A stretch of DNA of 47,084 bases, from positions 2,501 to 49,584 of the forward strand of contig JAHBMJ010000416.1 in NCBI GenBank assembly GCA_018398765.1. The letters run 5' to 3'. Source of the stretch: Chromera velia (Eukaryota > Sar > Chromeraceae). The translations under genes and the position numbers were made by a program. Shown here one piece after another: positions 21,277-33,998 of the stretch; the stretch's first letter is position 1, and every line of letters starts with the position of its first letter. The notes under the pieces are model-generated. The model saw only the letters and a program-made list of their open reading frames with translations, was not told where the DNA came from and searched no databases.

Positions 21277-22660
21277 AGGGAGTTAATCAAACTGTGATGA
21301 TTATATGTCTCTCGTTTTTTGGCTGTGTTATTTTATTATCTGCGTGCTTGCATGCACTCCTTAAAGTGAATCTAAGTTGCCTTTCGAAGTATTATTTGTG
21401 TATGCAAATTGCTTTAACTGTCTTTTGTTGAAGCAAGAATGTGTGCGGTGCGTGATGCGCCGCGGAGTGGTGTGCTTTAGCCTTGATTTTGGGATCTTTC
21501 CGGCACCGCTCTCGCCTGCGCTCTGCCTACGTTGCATCCATGTTTTTTCTTGTGGTTTCCTTCATATCGCACTTTTTGTAAGTTTCCTTCTGAAATGTGC
21601 GTGCACGACCCGTCGTGTCTATGGACAGGATTTTTCTTCTCTGGGTTTCTTTCGGTAACAGAAGAGCATAGCCTTTCAGTGTCATGTCTGGCCTCAGTTC
21701 TTCCGGGTCTTCGCTTCCCTTGCTTGAGTGCGCTTGCCTTTCTAGGCCTGGCGTTAGTCAACTAGTGATCGATCGAGGTTCCGTCTGGATCACCCGGCCT
21801 CCGTGTCATGTGGCTTGGGTTAGTGCCTAGGTTTCTGACCCTATGGTGTACGCTTCTAGGGCACAAACCTATGCCGGCGCCTAGGCCTGGCGGTGAGCTC
21901 AATATCATCATATACATGGACGTACACAGGACAGGAGCAGAGAGGGCTGCAATGTATATGCAAAAAGACAAGCAAGTTTTTGCTCACAGTCCCAATTCTC
22001 TTCTCAGAGCTAGACCGACATTTTCATCATATTTTTCATCGGATCGATCCCACCATTTCTTATACTCTTTAGCCGTCCAGTCTGACTCTCGGCGGTGTAT
22101 CAGCCTCTACTCCTTTCGTCGTAAACTCTTCGGCGCGCACGGAGAATATGCATCATGTTCACGCAGAATGTAGGTGCAACTCAAAAACGAAAAAAGGTGT
22201 AGTACTATGTAGTATGTACCAACTAGTACCAACGGAGTACAACGGAGTACTGAGCGGCGAAGTACACAAACTTTTTGTTGTGTGGCTCTTAAGATTTTCT
22301 ATACAAAAAATTGTAAAAAGTAGAGGTAGGAATCGTAGGAGAAGATTAGACTATTATAGTATTGGATTATCATTTAAATTTAGTTATCCACAGAGTTAAA
22401 TTTCATTCAAACTGTAGAACATACAGTAACATACAGCTAACATAAAATTTATCAATAAATTTGAAACATGGATCAGTTTAATACAGTCTAATCATTACTA
22501 ATCACTTAATTACTTCACATGTTGAAGTTAATATCAAGTTACGGTTTAACCATGCACTATGCATCAGAAGTTAATTATTCCATTGCTATGAACTTTAACC
22601 ACATACCAGCTGGTATGTCGGCACCACTGCATCAAACAACGATCGCATATATGCATTAGA
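21277..22660. other. Non-coding, becoming AT-rich
   Basis: There is no supported gene. The first part may include the 3' UTR of the RLE LINE. A perfect 12-bp direct repeat CTAGGCCTGGCG occurs at 21742-21753 and 21881-21892. The segment 22.2-22.65 kb is strongly AT-rich. Confidence 0.5.
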
Positions 22661-23036
22661 ATGGAGAGTCATCGAAACGAACGACACCTTCGTTCATACA
22701 CAGTCACACAAAGTGCTCACCGGCCTACTTACAGCCTCACAGGGTTGAAACCCTGGCAGAAGGAAAGAAAGGAGACACTCAATCGATCATTCACCCTGCT
22801 TGACCCACCAATCGATCGATCGATCTTCCAACGATTTCCTCTCTTTCTCTTTGCCCTTTCTTCCCTCCTTTTCGATTGCACCTGACAACCACCTCTCTTT
22901 CCTTCTCTTCTCTTACCTTCTTCTGTCTGGCTGCACCCAATGGACCCATCTCGTCCTGTCTCCGGCATAGGAGGGCAGCCTGCGGGGTCACTGAACGAGT
23001 GAATGAATGAATGGATAGGGGAAAAGGGCAAAGAAA

Positions 23037-23072
<36 letters not shown>

Positions 23073-26000
23073 GAAAGAAAAAAGGAAGGAAAGAAAGAAA
23101 GAAAAAAGGAAGGAAGGAAGGAAGGAAGGAAAGAAGGAAAGAAAGAAAGCAAGAAAGAAAGAAAGAAAGAAAGAGGGGAATCGAATGACCATTCCGACAG
23201 AAACCAACAAAGAAAGAAAAAAACCAATACAGGAACAGGGAAAGATGCAGCCAGCTATACAGAAAAGAAGGAGCTGTACCGTGAGAACAAATAAATGACT
23301 CAGTCAGTCAATGTTTGAGTGAGTGAGTGAGGGGCTGGGTGGTCGGACTTCGAGTCGACCATGAGGAAAGGAGGGAAAGAGACTAGAAGCGGTGAGAGGA
23401 AAACATGACAGGCAGACAGGAAAAAGAAAGATCGATAGGGGAATCCCTACATCGAGCCCCCCAAGGAAAGGAGAGAATTACAAACTGCCTCCAGGAATGA
23501 ATTCACTGCAACACAGCTGCAGCCAAACGGCAAGAATTAGGTCAAGCTCTTCCTGGCACCTAGGTTCGCCTTTTGCCTCCCTGTGTCTTCCTTTCGCATT
23601 TCCTTCTTGTTGTCTTTGTTCCGTTTCTTCTTTCCCTTGTTGCCATTCTGTGATTTGTATCTAGATCCGCAAGCGTGCCTGTCTCACGTGACAGAGACAC
23701 ACGCCCGGCCTTCCTTCGGTCGCCTCACAGGATCCTCTCATGACCCCCCCCCCGTCCTCTCTCTCTCTACAGGCCGATAGATCTTTCCATCGATCCAAGA
23801 GAGAAAAGAAAAGAAAAGAGAAACAGTGAAGAAAGGCCGGGGATATGGGGGCAGACGAGCGAGCGCTCTAGCTCGTCACCGAGTCCGCCCACCAGTCAGT
23901 CAGAGTCTCTCCCCCATTCCCCACTCAGAAGGGAAGAGAGAAAGTGAGAAAGGTTGATTGAAGGTAGGGATCTTCCCTCCATCCCTCCTTTATCTGAAAG
24001 AGGAAGAGGAGATGAAGGACAATAATGGAAGAGGAGGTCTCTCTCTCTCTCTCTCTTGATCGATCGATCGACGGACTGCCTGAGGAAAGAAGAGGATGCA
24101 ACAGAAGACGGCAGCATGCGGCAAGGAAACCCCTCCCCTCAACCGAGCCCTTGCAAGAAGAGAGTGGAGGCAGGAACGAGAGAGACACACTGACTGCAGG
24201 GAAGGAAGGCCATCTGAAGGAATCATCTTCTGTCGACACAGGAAGGGAAGCAATTGATGGAAGGAAGGAAGCTTTACCCACCGACCTACCTGCATAACCC
24301 TGTGCTTTTTTCCGTTCTCTAATCCGGTTTGTTTATCATTGTTTATTGTACAAACAGCGCTCGAGCAAGAGAAAGAAAACAATCGCTCCCTTCTTTCCCA
24401 TGCATCCCCCGAGTTTCCCCGTCCCTCCTTTCTTTTCCTCTCTCACACAATTGAACAATCGTATACAAACACCCCGAAGAGAGGGGAGGAAAGAATTGTG
24501 AGAGAGAAGAGTTAGAGAAGCAGCTCATGACTTGTCCAGCAGACGATGGACTGACACAAAAAACGAAAGAGGAAGTGTGACTGAGAAATCAGCGCAATGA
24601 CAAACACGGACGGACAGACTGACAGACAGACAACCCACGCACCCATCTGACCGTCACGCAGACAGTCACTCAGTCCGCCCCCCCACCCCCCCACGTGCGG
24701 CCGGGAAGGAAGGAACACAGGCAGGTACAGACACAGACAGAATCGAAGACCAACCAATCAGCGTGCGTGCGTGCGTGCAAACGCACAAGCAACCCAACAA
24801 AGATTCTGAAGACCAACAGACAGACACACACCCCTCGCCTCCTTCCTGCCTCCTGCATGTCTGACGCTTGCACAGCCCCAAAAGAAATGAAAGGAAAGCG
24901 GAAAAGAAAGAAAGTTGTGCAAGGAAACAGCAGCAGACCCGAAGGACCTTGCAAGAAAGAAAGGACAGAATACCAAAAAGAAATCCAACGCACCCGACCA
25001 ATCAAAGCAAGCACGTCTACTTCTTCCACCTCGCCCCGCCCTCCTTCGCTCGTGTCGAGAGAAACAGAGGAGAGAGAGAAGTTTCCTCTTCTCAAAAGAA
25101 GAAAGAAGGATGGAAGAGAGAGAGGGCGATCCACGGATGTTCCAAACAAACTAAAGGACGCTACTGAAAGTGTCTCTTTGTTTGTTGTCCCTCCCTCCCC
25201 CCCCCCTCTCTTTCAATCCGCTCAGACTCTTCGTTCCTCTCATCAACCTTCCTCCTCTTTTGTTTCCGATGTAAGAGAGGGTTTCCTTTCTTCCTTCCTT
25301 CCTTCCTTCTACTCGAAATAAGTAAGACAGGATGCATGGAGAGGGAGGAGGAATTGCTTGCCCTCTCTCTTCTCGGCTTCCTTTCTGTAAGCTCTGCCGG
25401 TGCTTCTGCTTACAAAGAAAGAAGAACGAGAGAAACCTTCCCTTCCCTTCCCTGGGAATGCCAAGCCAAACCAAAAAGGCAAGTCAAGTCGAGAGAGAAA
25501 CTTATGGGGAGGGACTCTGTCTCTCTCGTGTTTGTTGTCTGCTCTCATATTCTCTTCCCAGTTCTCTGCTCTGCTCTGCTTGGTTGTGTTGTAACTCACG
25601 GACGTTGCGAGATGGTGAAAGTGAAAGTAGAAGAGCAGTGGCGGAGCCAGATGGTGGTATCCCTGTCTCTCTCTTCACTTGTTCGATTCGGTCAGGTGCC
25701 AAGCAATCGCACATCAGTTCATTCGGTGTGGAGAAAGAAAAGAAAAGAAATGGCCTGGTCGAAGAAACTTTCTTGAGAGAAGGGAGGGGAGTCAAAGAGG
25801 GGCGGGAGGGGAGTTACCCCTCCTCCCCCCACTCCGTTTGTTGGTCTCATTCTTCTCTGGCTCACACGTTCTTCGTAAGCTTTTTCCATCCCTTACTCCC
25901 TTCACCAGTCGCATTCTCCCCCAGGCCTGCCCTGTAGATTCTCTTTTCTCCCCATTCTGAGGTTCTTCATTCAGTGTGTCAGTCAAAGAGAAGAAAGAAG

Positions 26001-26523
26001 TCGATTGCTTCACTCTCCCGCAGACAACAGACAGACAAAGCAACAAAATAAAAAAAAAAAAGTTCAATCAATCAATATATGTACACGAGGAGGGGACATG
26101 CAGGGGGAGAGAGAGAAAGGACGACTAACTCAAAGATTCCATTCCCTCCCTACCTCCCCCCTCCCTCCTCTCTTCTTCCCCTCATAGAAGACAAAAAGAA
26201 GCCGAGGGGCAAAACAAACGCAAACTAGCGAAGGAACACACAAACCCAGACGCACTGACACACAGATACAGAGAGCTAAAAAACCGTCAATCATCACGGG
26301 CCCAACCAGCCAACGGGCACCCTCCACCCCACTCCGTCCCTCCGTCCCTCCCTCCCTCCTGTTCATGTCCCGTCGGAAAAGAGAGCTGCACAAGAAAGAG
26401 AGGAAAGGAAAAGAGAAAAGAAAGAAAGAAAGCAATAAATCAATCAATCCAAGATCCCAATATACTAACCAACCAACCAACCAACCCCACACGCACGCAC
26501 GCACCCGACCAGACCAGGTCAAA
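22661..26523. other. Intergenic, low-complexity purine/pyrimidine-rich DNA
   Basis: Open frames of up to about 200 codons exist on both strands (for example 24695-25321 plus, 25332-25937 plus), but their composition follows strand-asymmetric GA/CT sequence. They show no domain or consistent splice structure, and I do not call them genes. The region lies 3' of the ATG4 gene. Confidence 0.5.
23032..23175 (+). repeat. GAAA/GGAA microsatellite
   Basis: About 140 bp of GAAA units with interspersed GGAA units. Confidence 0.95.
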
Positions 26524-29500
26524 TCAGATCATCACGAATTCATCCCCCTCCCCTTCCCCCTCCGCCTCCATCTCGTCACCGTCTTCATCCAGATGCACGG
26601 CTGCAAACAGAAAGAAGCAGAAGCAAACACACACACAGACAGACAGGCAGGCAGAGAAAAAGAATTAAGGGGATCAGATTACAATTGAGAGAGGGAACAG
26701 AACAAGCAGGATAACAAGAGTCACGGTGACATATCGACAGAGAGAAACAACGTGTCCGTCCAAGCCTCTGTTTCGTCTCTGCGACAGAATACGAAGTTGA
26801 TGGGCTTCTCTTCCTCTTTTTTTTTTTTCGTGTGTGTATCTGTGAGTGTGTGTGTAAGTGCAATGTGCATCAGCGAACACCCAGACTGAGGGAGACAATT
26901 AATTGTCTCATGATCAACTATCCATTCATATGCAGAGCTCTCCACCGATCCTTCCTCCAGTGAAATAAAAAAAGAAATCTTCCTCACACTGACTGACTGA
27001 CTGACTGACCTCTCATCATGTCTGCCCTGTATGTGTACTTGGGTCTCCTCGGGAAGACCTCAAAGACGTCCTGATGGGGGTCTAGGGCCCTCAGACGTTC
27101 CAATAAGTCCTCAAACTCTCCCGTGTCCTGCAGACAGACAGACACGCAGACAGGCAAAGAGGCATGAATCACTGAGGGAGGGAGGGGCAGAAAGACGGAC
27201 AGACGAGAGACGAATATACGAGAAAGGAATATTGACAGAGACGGAGACAACAAACTACAGGATTGAAAAAACGACGGAGAGACGCTTTAAAAAAATGCGT
27301 CCTTTTTCCCCCGATCCTTTTTTTTATTCATTGTCTTCTCTCTACTATGCAATGCCTTTTCATCATTTCTCTTTTCTGTTCTAAACCGTTTTGAACAAAG
27401 AGAGCACAAGATGCGCCAGTCAGTCAGTCAGTTCATCCTTACCCAGCTCGGCCTCGCTCCCTCCCTCTCTTCCTTGAAGCTCTCTCTCGGGTCATCCATC
27501 CATCCATCGACTCCCTGCCCCCCTGCCTGCTTGTCTGACTGCCGGCCTGCCTGCCTGCCTCCCTGCTTGTCTGACTGACTGCCTCCCTGCCTCCCTGCTT
27601 GTCTGACTGACTGCCTCCCTGCCTCCCTGCTTGTCTGACTGACTGCCTCCCTGCCTGCCTGCTTGTCTGCCTGCCTGCCTCCCTGCTTGTCTGTCTGACT
27701 GACCCGACAGAGAAAGTTTGCACACATGGACGGATTGAGCGCGCTCCACTGGAGTTGCCTGGGCTCACCCGGCCTGAGCTGGGATGACTTCTCAGGCTCC
27801 AGGGGGGAGGACGCAGAAGAAGAGGAAGAGGAGGAGTTGGACTGGCCGGAAGAGGGGGGGGGTGAGGGATTCAGGTTGGGGTTCGAGTAAGGGAAGTTGG
27901 TTGTAGCTATGCAGCTGGATGTTTGGCCCGTCGGGGCGTTTGTAGAGGAATCGGAGGATGAGGGGGCTCCTGCTGTGTGGTCCTTTTGTCCTTCTCTCTC
28001 TGCGGAGGGGATTGGGGAGGATGAGGAAGAGGAGGAGAAGGTGACGCACGCAGAGGCACCCGGTCGGGCTGTTGCAGTGCCGGCTGCTTCTGCACTGCTT
28101 CTTCCGTTCTCTGGTGCCGCGTCTGTGCAATTCATCCCCCCTCCATCTCCTTCGATCTCCATGCTGTCTGGTTGCCTTGCCTGAAGATCCTTTGAACAGT
28201 TGGCAGGTGGGGTGGGAGAGGGAGACGGGGAGGGGGGTGAGAGTGGTGAGGTCTCTCGGTCTCTTGGTTCTGGATCCTCTTGTGTGTTTGCAGCTGCCGG
28301 AAGATGAAGCGGCACGGCAAGAGAGACCGCTTGAGCAGGGGGCAGAGACAGAGGCAAAGCATCATCGTCACTCATGACCTCACCCTCAATGGCCGAACGG
28401 AAGTTTAGATTTGGGGGGGAGTCTATCCTTTCTCTGTCTGCTGCTGCAGTGCCTGTATGGGGACTTTCAGTGATATCCGAAGGTGCGTGACAGAACTGTG
28501 CACTCCCGCTCTGAGACCTGTCTACGACGTTCCATCTGTCCCCCCCTCTCCACTGACCGGCCCATGAGGCACCTGCAGGCTCTCTGCCGTCTCTGTGATG
28601 CGATGATGGCATCTCTCCTTTGACCTCTGGTGGGCCCCTTTCACGCGCGCTGTGCGGGGGCAGCGTTCCGGGGTCGTGGGGGGGAGGGGAGGTCGAGGCA
28701 GAGGGCACTGCAGTGGTCTCCCCCCCCTGCACGCTCACGCTCACGTCCTTCCAACCACCTGAATGGACGCTCGATGCTGCAGACAGAGGACGCCCTCTCT
28801 CCCTCTCCACTGAAGAAGGGACACCTTGATGAGATCTTTCTCTTTCCCTCTCCATCCCCCCGTCTCTCCCACTCACTCCCCTGGGAGGACCAGAGGAAGA
28901 GACGGAGGACCCAACCGAAGTGAACGCAGGCTGGACTTTTACGTGCGGGTCCAGGTAGTACACGTTCTCGTTGTTCGCCGCCACAAAGAAATAAGCAGAC
29001 GTCGTCGGGCCCCCACCTGGAAGGAAGGAATAAGGCGATCGTGTGTGTACAGACGGGTGTACAGACGGGTGGATGGATGGATGGATAAAGCGTTAGACAC
29101 TCAGATACCCAACGTTCGAACAGACACATGCAGAAAAAGACAGACAGGCTTGCTGCATGAGGACGACTGAAATAGAAGCGAAAAAGGCGATCCAATCAAG
29201 GGGAGAGTTGAGCGGAAAGACGCTACAATAGTGAACAGAAGGGACCCTCTAAAGACAGAAACGGCAGAAACAAACAAACACAGAGAGAAGGAAGGAAGAA
29301 GGAGAGGAAGGAAGGAAGGAAGGAAGGGAGGAAGGGAAGGAAGGAAGGAAGGAAGGAAGGAAGGAGGGAAGGAAGGAAGGAAGGAAGGAAGAAAGGAACA
29401 GCAAACCGACCCACCCGAGAGTCCCTGAAATTGCGGCACAGAGAAGCAAGACTGGATCTGTGCCTGGTACAACTCCTGGTTAAACCGATCGTTTCCCAGA

Positions 29501-31383
29501 CGGACACACACCATCAACATCAGGCCGCTGCATAAATAAGCAGAGAGAGAAGAAAAAGAGGGAGGGAAGACGTGGAGAAGCAGGAGATGCATAGAACAAA
29601 AAGAGGAAGTGCAGGACTGTACGGCTTGCACTTTGAGTCACTCAATCCTTTCCTTCGCCCCTCTGTTGTTCTCTTTCTCTTCTCTTTTCCTCATCTTCAT
29701 CATCAGCGTCAACGTCAACCTTTCGTCTTCTTTCGATCTGCCCTGCAGGTCCTTCCGCTCCTCTCCCTCTCTGTGTTGCTTTCTGTTCTCAAAGAAGAAA
29801 GAATCCGTGACAGACAAAAGAGAGACAAGAGACGTCCTCTCCTTTCTTTCGTCTATCCCACACACTCTCGAGTGACTGAATGAAAGTGTCCACTCATTGG
29901 TACCTTCTATGTCTCCGGATATGCCGCATCCCTGTAAGATGAATCAACCAAAAAAACGACAAACGTACGTGCACGGAGGTCCTTTCTCCGTCTTCGCCCC
30001 AAAAGAAGACGAAGAGAGGTCCTCCCTCTCCTTCTCGTTTTCTTCTTCAAATTTCCCCCCCGATGCCGAACTCTTCCCCTCTCCTCCTCCAACCAGATCG
30101 CCGCCATTGCAGCACAAAGAAGAATCCAAGGGCACGGAGATACTCCCATCCCCATCGGCCCCTTCCCCTCGAATGTGCCCCCCTTCCCCAGCAGCCCCTC
30201 CCTCTACCTCCTGAAGAGACGTCGGCGAATCTTCAGGGGGAGTCACACCGAACGCGTCGTAGACCTGAATGAAGGAGGGCCAAGACACGCACGTACAGCT
30301 ACACATACCAACGATAGCAGTTTGGTCAAAGATTTCCAACCGAAACCGTCTCAAAGAAAAGACAGGGAAGATCGTACAGGTTTGAGAAAGACAAAGGTCA
30401 GACGCCCCCTTCTTTGTAAACAAAAGCACACACAGCACCCAAGGATAGAAAGAGAATCGAAAGAGACGGAGACAGCGCAGAAAGATGATGAATTGCCCAT
30501 TCACTTCGTTCTCTCTGTGCGCCCTTCTTATAGCTGCTGTCTGCTCCCAACCCACCCCTTCCGTGCTCCCCCCCCCCTTTTGGGAGGGAGACTCCCACCA
30601 CCAACTCCTTCAAACACTTGCCCCACTGCCATGACTGACCACATCCTTATATATCGCTCCATCCTCGAAAACGACCGCCCTCAGTCCGAACGAGTGATCT
30701 CGTTGGAGCTCTATCACCCGCCGCATCGCCACTGCCCCACTGGTTGGCCCAAACCAGTCGGCCGCCTGCTTTCCCAGCCCGTGCCCCTCCATCACAAAGT
30801 TGTGCAGAGAGAACGGAGCATCAGGAACGTCTCTGAATCTCTCAATGATCTGAATAAACACACTCGCCTTGTCACTCCAATCACGCAACTCGTCAAATCT
30901 CCAGTCCCGACCCAGGAGGTGGGAAATCATCGTCTGTACCAACGCCATTTGGGTCACTCTGATCATGCACCCCCACCCCGCATCTGTCACAATCGCCCCT
31001 GACGTCCTACTCCAACTGCTGCTTCCACTTGCGACTGTACCATTCGATAACGATGCAGTCCCGTGCGGCAGAATTGGCACGAATCTGTTCCTGTAGGTGA
31101 ACAAGATCTTCGAATTGAAGTCCAACATGAACTTGTCCTTCGAGTCGTTCTGACTCAGGTCATATTCCCGTGCGAGCATAACCACCTTGGGCGGATTAGC
31201 TCTCCAGGGGAAGGGGATCATGTTGATCAACGCATTCTTCACCGCACTCATGGCATTCCCAAACGAGAAGGACGAAGTGGACCTTCCAGCAGGAAGGGGA
31301 GAAGGAGAGGGATCTGCGTCAGGGGAAGCCAAACCACTACCACTGGTGGCAGAGGGCCGCAGCTTTTGACTTCCTCGTGGCAT
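26524..31383 (-). CDS. ATG4: ATG4-family autophagy cysteine protease (peptidase C54), with large insertion
   Basis: ATG4 cleaves ATG8 to expose its lipidation glycine and later releases it from membranes. Minus-strand exons: 31383-30640 (ATG, MPRGSQKLRPS), 30264 to about 29970, a possible 28-nt exon 29931-29904, 29527-29415, 29016-27704, 27127-27010 and 26600-26524 (TGA). The last four join in phase. The catalytic Cys is in TDAGWGCMIRVTQMALV and the Asp/His pair in YYLDPH. ALNPSMCANFLCR continuing into DTGEFEDLLERL matches the conserved C-terminal lobe. Between YLDPH and that lobe is an insertion of about 400 residues of Ser/Pro/Gly-rich low complexity, all within one exon. The protein ends MEAEGEGGGDEFVMI, an acidic tail with a LIR-like FVMI. 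The joins between exon 2 and 29527 are not resolved. No internal stops occur in the exons. Confidence 0.88.
27528..27703. repeat. 32-bp minisatellite at the 5' end of an ATG4 intron
   Basis: Units beginning TGCTTGTCTGACTGACTGCC recur at 27564, 27596 and 27628 with period 32, flanked by shorter variants. They begin right beside the splice donor at 27703 (minus-strand gtcagtcaga). Confidence 0.85.
29280..29398 (+). repeat. GGAA microsatellite in an ATG4 intron
   Basis: About 120 bp of GGAA/GGGA units within the intron 29414-29017. Confidence 0.95.
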
Positions 31384-33001
31384 TCTGTTTCGTCTTTTCT
31401 TCAAATACGCACAGAGGCTGGTCGTGTTGGTCCACTGACAGTCTGACAGCCTGTAGTGGAGTCAACAATCTATCAACACACCGTCAAGGGCTCGCTCAGC
31501 GAACAAAAGCGAATCCAGCCAAGCCACTAACTCAAATAACTTCTGCCACTTTCTGCTTCGGGTCTACAAGAAGACAAACAGAGAGAGAGAAGAAGAGAGG
31601 CAACAACTTTGTCACAGAGGCCGATCAGGTCTTCTCGACTTGGCAGAAACAAAGCGACGAAGAGATAGGCGCATCCACCAGCACGGCCTCTCTAAAGGCC
31701 TGACAGTCACCTTCCTCTTATTCTTTCGACTTCAACCGAAAGGATCCAGAGAGGTCGCCGGACCACTGCCGAGACAGTCGGGGGTCCTAATGTTGTCTCG
31801 GCCTGGCTCTGCCAGTGGGTCACAGAAATCTCACGCCGGACAACGATGGTAGAAGGCCTCTTGCCACTCTACGAGGACAGGAATTTCATCAGGGTTCTTG
31901 TACTGTCCCTGTGCACATTACCAAATTTGTCGTGTACTTTCAACCGCGGGCAAAGAGTGAAACAACAACACAGAGCTTGAGATACTGGCCAAGCTTTGTC
32001 CGGCTGCAGAATGCTGCAGACTTACGGCTCGCGGTTCGATTTTTGTTCGCCCGAGCCTTGCGGTGCATGCATGGCGCAAAATTCGGTCGAATCGCGGGAC
32101 CGTGCGCGCGCTACGATGCGCGCGAGGGTATATCTTCTTTAGTGTCTCTCTGGTCCTTTGTCGGGCCAGTATGCATCTTGCCTAGGGTATATAGGTGTTG
32201 CTCACGAGTTGGTTCAGTCATTCAAAAGAGTGCATGTATCGATCGATCGATTTTAAACAAAATATGCGATGCATGCATGCATGCAAAAAAGCTATATATT
32301 AATATTAATATAGTACCTCGATCCGGCCCTGTATACATGCCTGTACGTATATACGCTGCATGGTCGAGTCGATCCCCTGTTCTCTTTTCAACGTCTGTGC
32401 ATGTGAATACATATACAGCAGGTGAGCATCCAAGTCAGGAGCCAGCTATGAAAAGGTTCCTTCCGGGCCGTGCGTGAAAGTAGTCAGAAGGATCGATTTA
32501 CAAAACAGAAAAACGACAGAAAAGCACGAATGGAAGGAATTGTGCAGGAAGGCATGCGCCTGGGAAGGTGAAGGCCCCTTTCCTGATTACGAGCCCCTCT
32601 TCTTGCTCTTCTCAAGGACAGAAAACCAAAAAAGTCCTGGTCGACACGACAAATCCTACTGCAAGCAAGCGGAAGAGGTTCTTTGCCGCGGTCCGCAATC
32701 CAAAGGCACAGAGAGACGCCGCCTGCGTGCCTTAATTCGAGACGCCACTTGCCAACCTGTGTCTCTTCTCTTTCTCTCGGAGATTCTTCGTGTTATATAT
32801 ACTTCTGGCCCGCTTTTCAGTCCGAACCCGCCGACTTTTGACATTCGCAACAAGGTGACAGGGCAGAGGACGATCAATCAGACGGTCGACAGCAGTCATT
32901 GAATGGACAAATAAAGAATTAAAGGGAGAATCAAACCACAGTAAGGAAAAAGGGTGCAGGTGAACAAACAAACAAAACAACAAAACAAAACAGAAAGAAG
33001 A
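31384..33001. promoter_or_regulatory. Divergent intergenic region with GCATGC motifs
   Basis: This 1.6-kb space lies between the ATG4 and transporter start codons, which point away from each other, so it must hold both promoters. It contains TGCATGCATGG near 32065, a block of repeated GCAT units at 32270-32285 preceded by CGATCGATCGAT, and AT-rich TATATATTAATATTAATATA at about 32292. TGCATGCA-like motifs are bound by ApiAP2 factors in apicomplexans; a similar role here is inference. Confidence 0.5.
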
Positions 33002-33720
33002 ATGGAACCCAAAAGTCCAAGCACGAGTCTCCCTGGGGGGACTTCGTTTTTTGCAGAGAAACGGTTGGGTCTTAGGAGAGCCTTCAGTCTGCACGTCTTC
33101 GCAGGTCTGTTGGCGGCTGCGGTTTTTGTCCTTTTTGGAATCTTCGTGGCGCACTTGGAATTCATCGCCAGCAGGGAGTTTGGGGCGTCAAAGGTCCGTG
33201 TGCATGCAAGCATGCATGCATGCACCTGTGCGTGTATATATATAGATCATATATACATTTGTGTGCATCCGCTTCATGCACAAGTTGATTGAAAATTAGA
33301 ACACTTGTGTCTGTTTCTGTGCATGGGCATCCGCTTGCCTGTCTGCCCGTCGACCTGTATGCCTGTCTCTCTGGCAATGTGTGCGGGTGAAAAGAAAAAT
33401 GAGGGGGAAAAATAACACGTGTTATGTGTCTGTCCGTATTTCTGTCTAGTAGTAGCAGACTCTCTCCTGCGTCTCCTTTCTCTCCCTGTTTTGTGTGCCT
33501 TCTTTATTTGATTTGGACAAATGAACCCTCATTCCTTTTCATTTCTGATGAACGTGCACCTGGCTCATGGTTTTTCCTCCTCAACATTTTGTTTGATATC
33601 CCTGCGTTTATCTATCTGCCTCAATGAACAACCAGAAAGACTTTGTTCATGCCCCCTGACTGTCTGTCATAGGTGAGAGGAGGGTTTTTCCAGGGAAATT
33701 CATGAATGATTCAATCATTC

Positions 33721-33775
<55 letters not shown>

Positions 33776-33859
33776 CTGGTTGGTTGGTTGGTTGGTTGGT
33801 TGATTGATTGATTGAATGATTGATTGATTGGTTGAATGATTGATTGATTGGTTGGTTGG

Positions 33860-33905
<46 letters not shown>

Positions 33906-33947
33906 GATTGATTGATTGGTTGAATGATTGATTGATTGGTTGGTTGG

Positions 33948-33998
<51 letters not shown>

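Noticed and set aside
22791-23227. Minus-strand ORFs full of Phe/Leu/Ser
   Set aside because: They are translations of a GAAA/GGAA microsatellite and its flank, with no domain or splice structure.
24695-25937. Two plus-strand ORFs of about 200 codons
   Set aside because: Composition mirrors GA/CT-rich DNA, overlapping frames are equally open on both strands, and no motif or exon pattern is visible.
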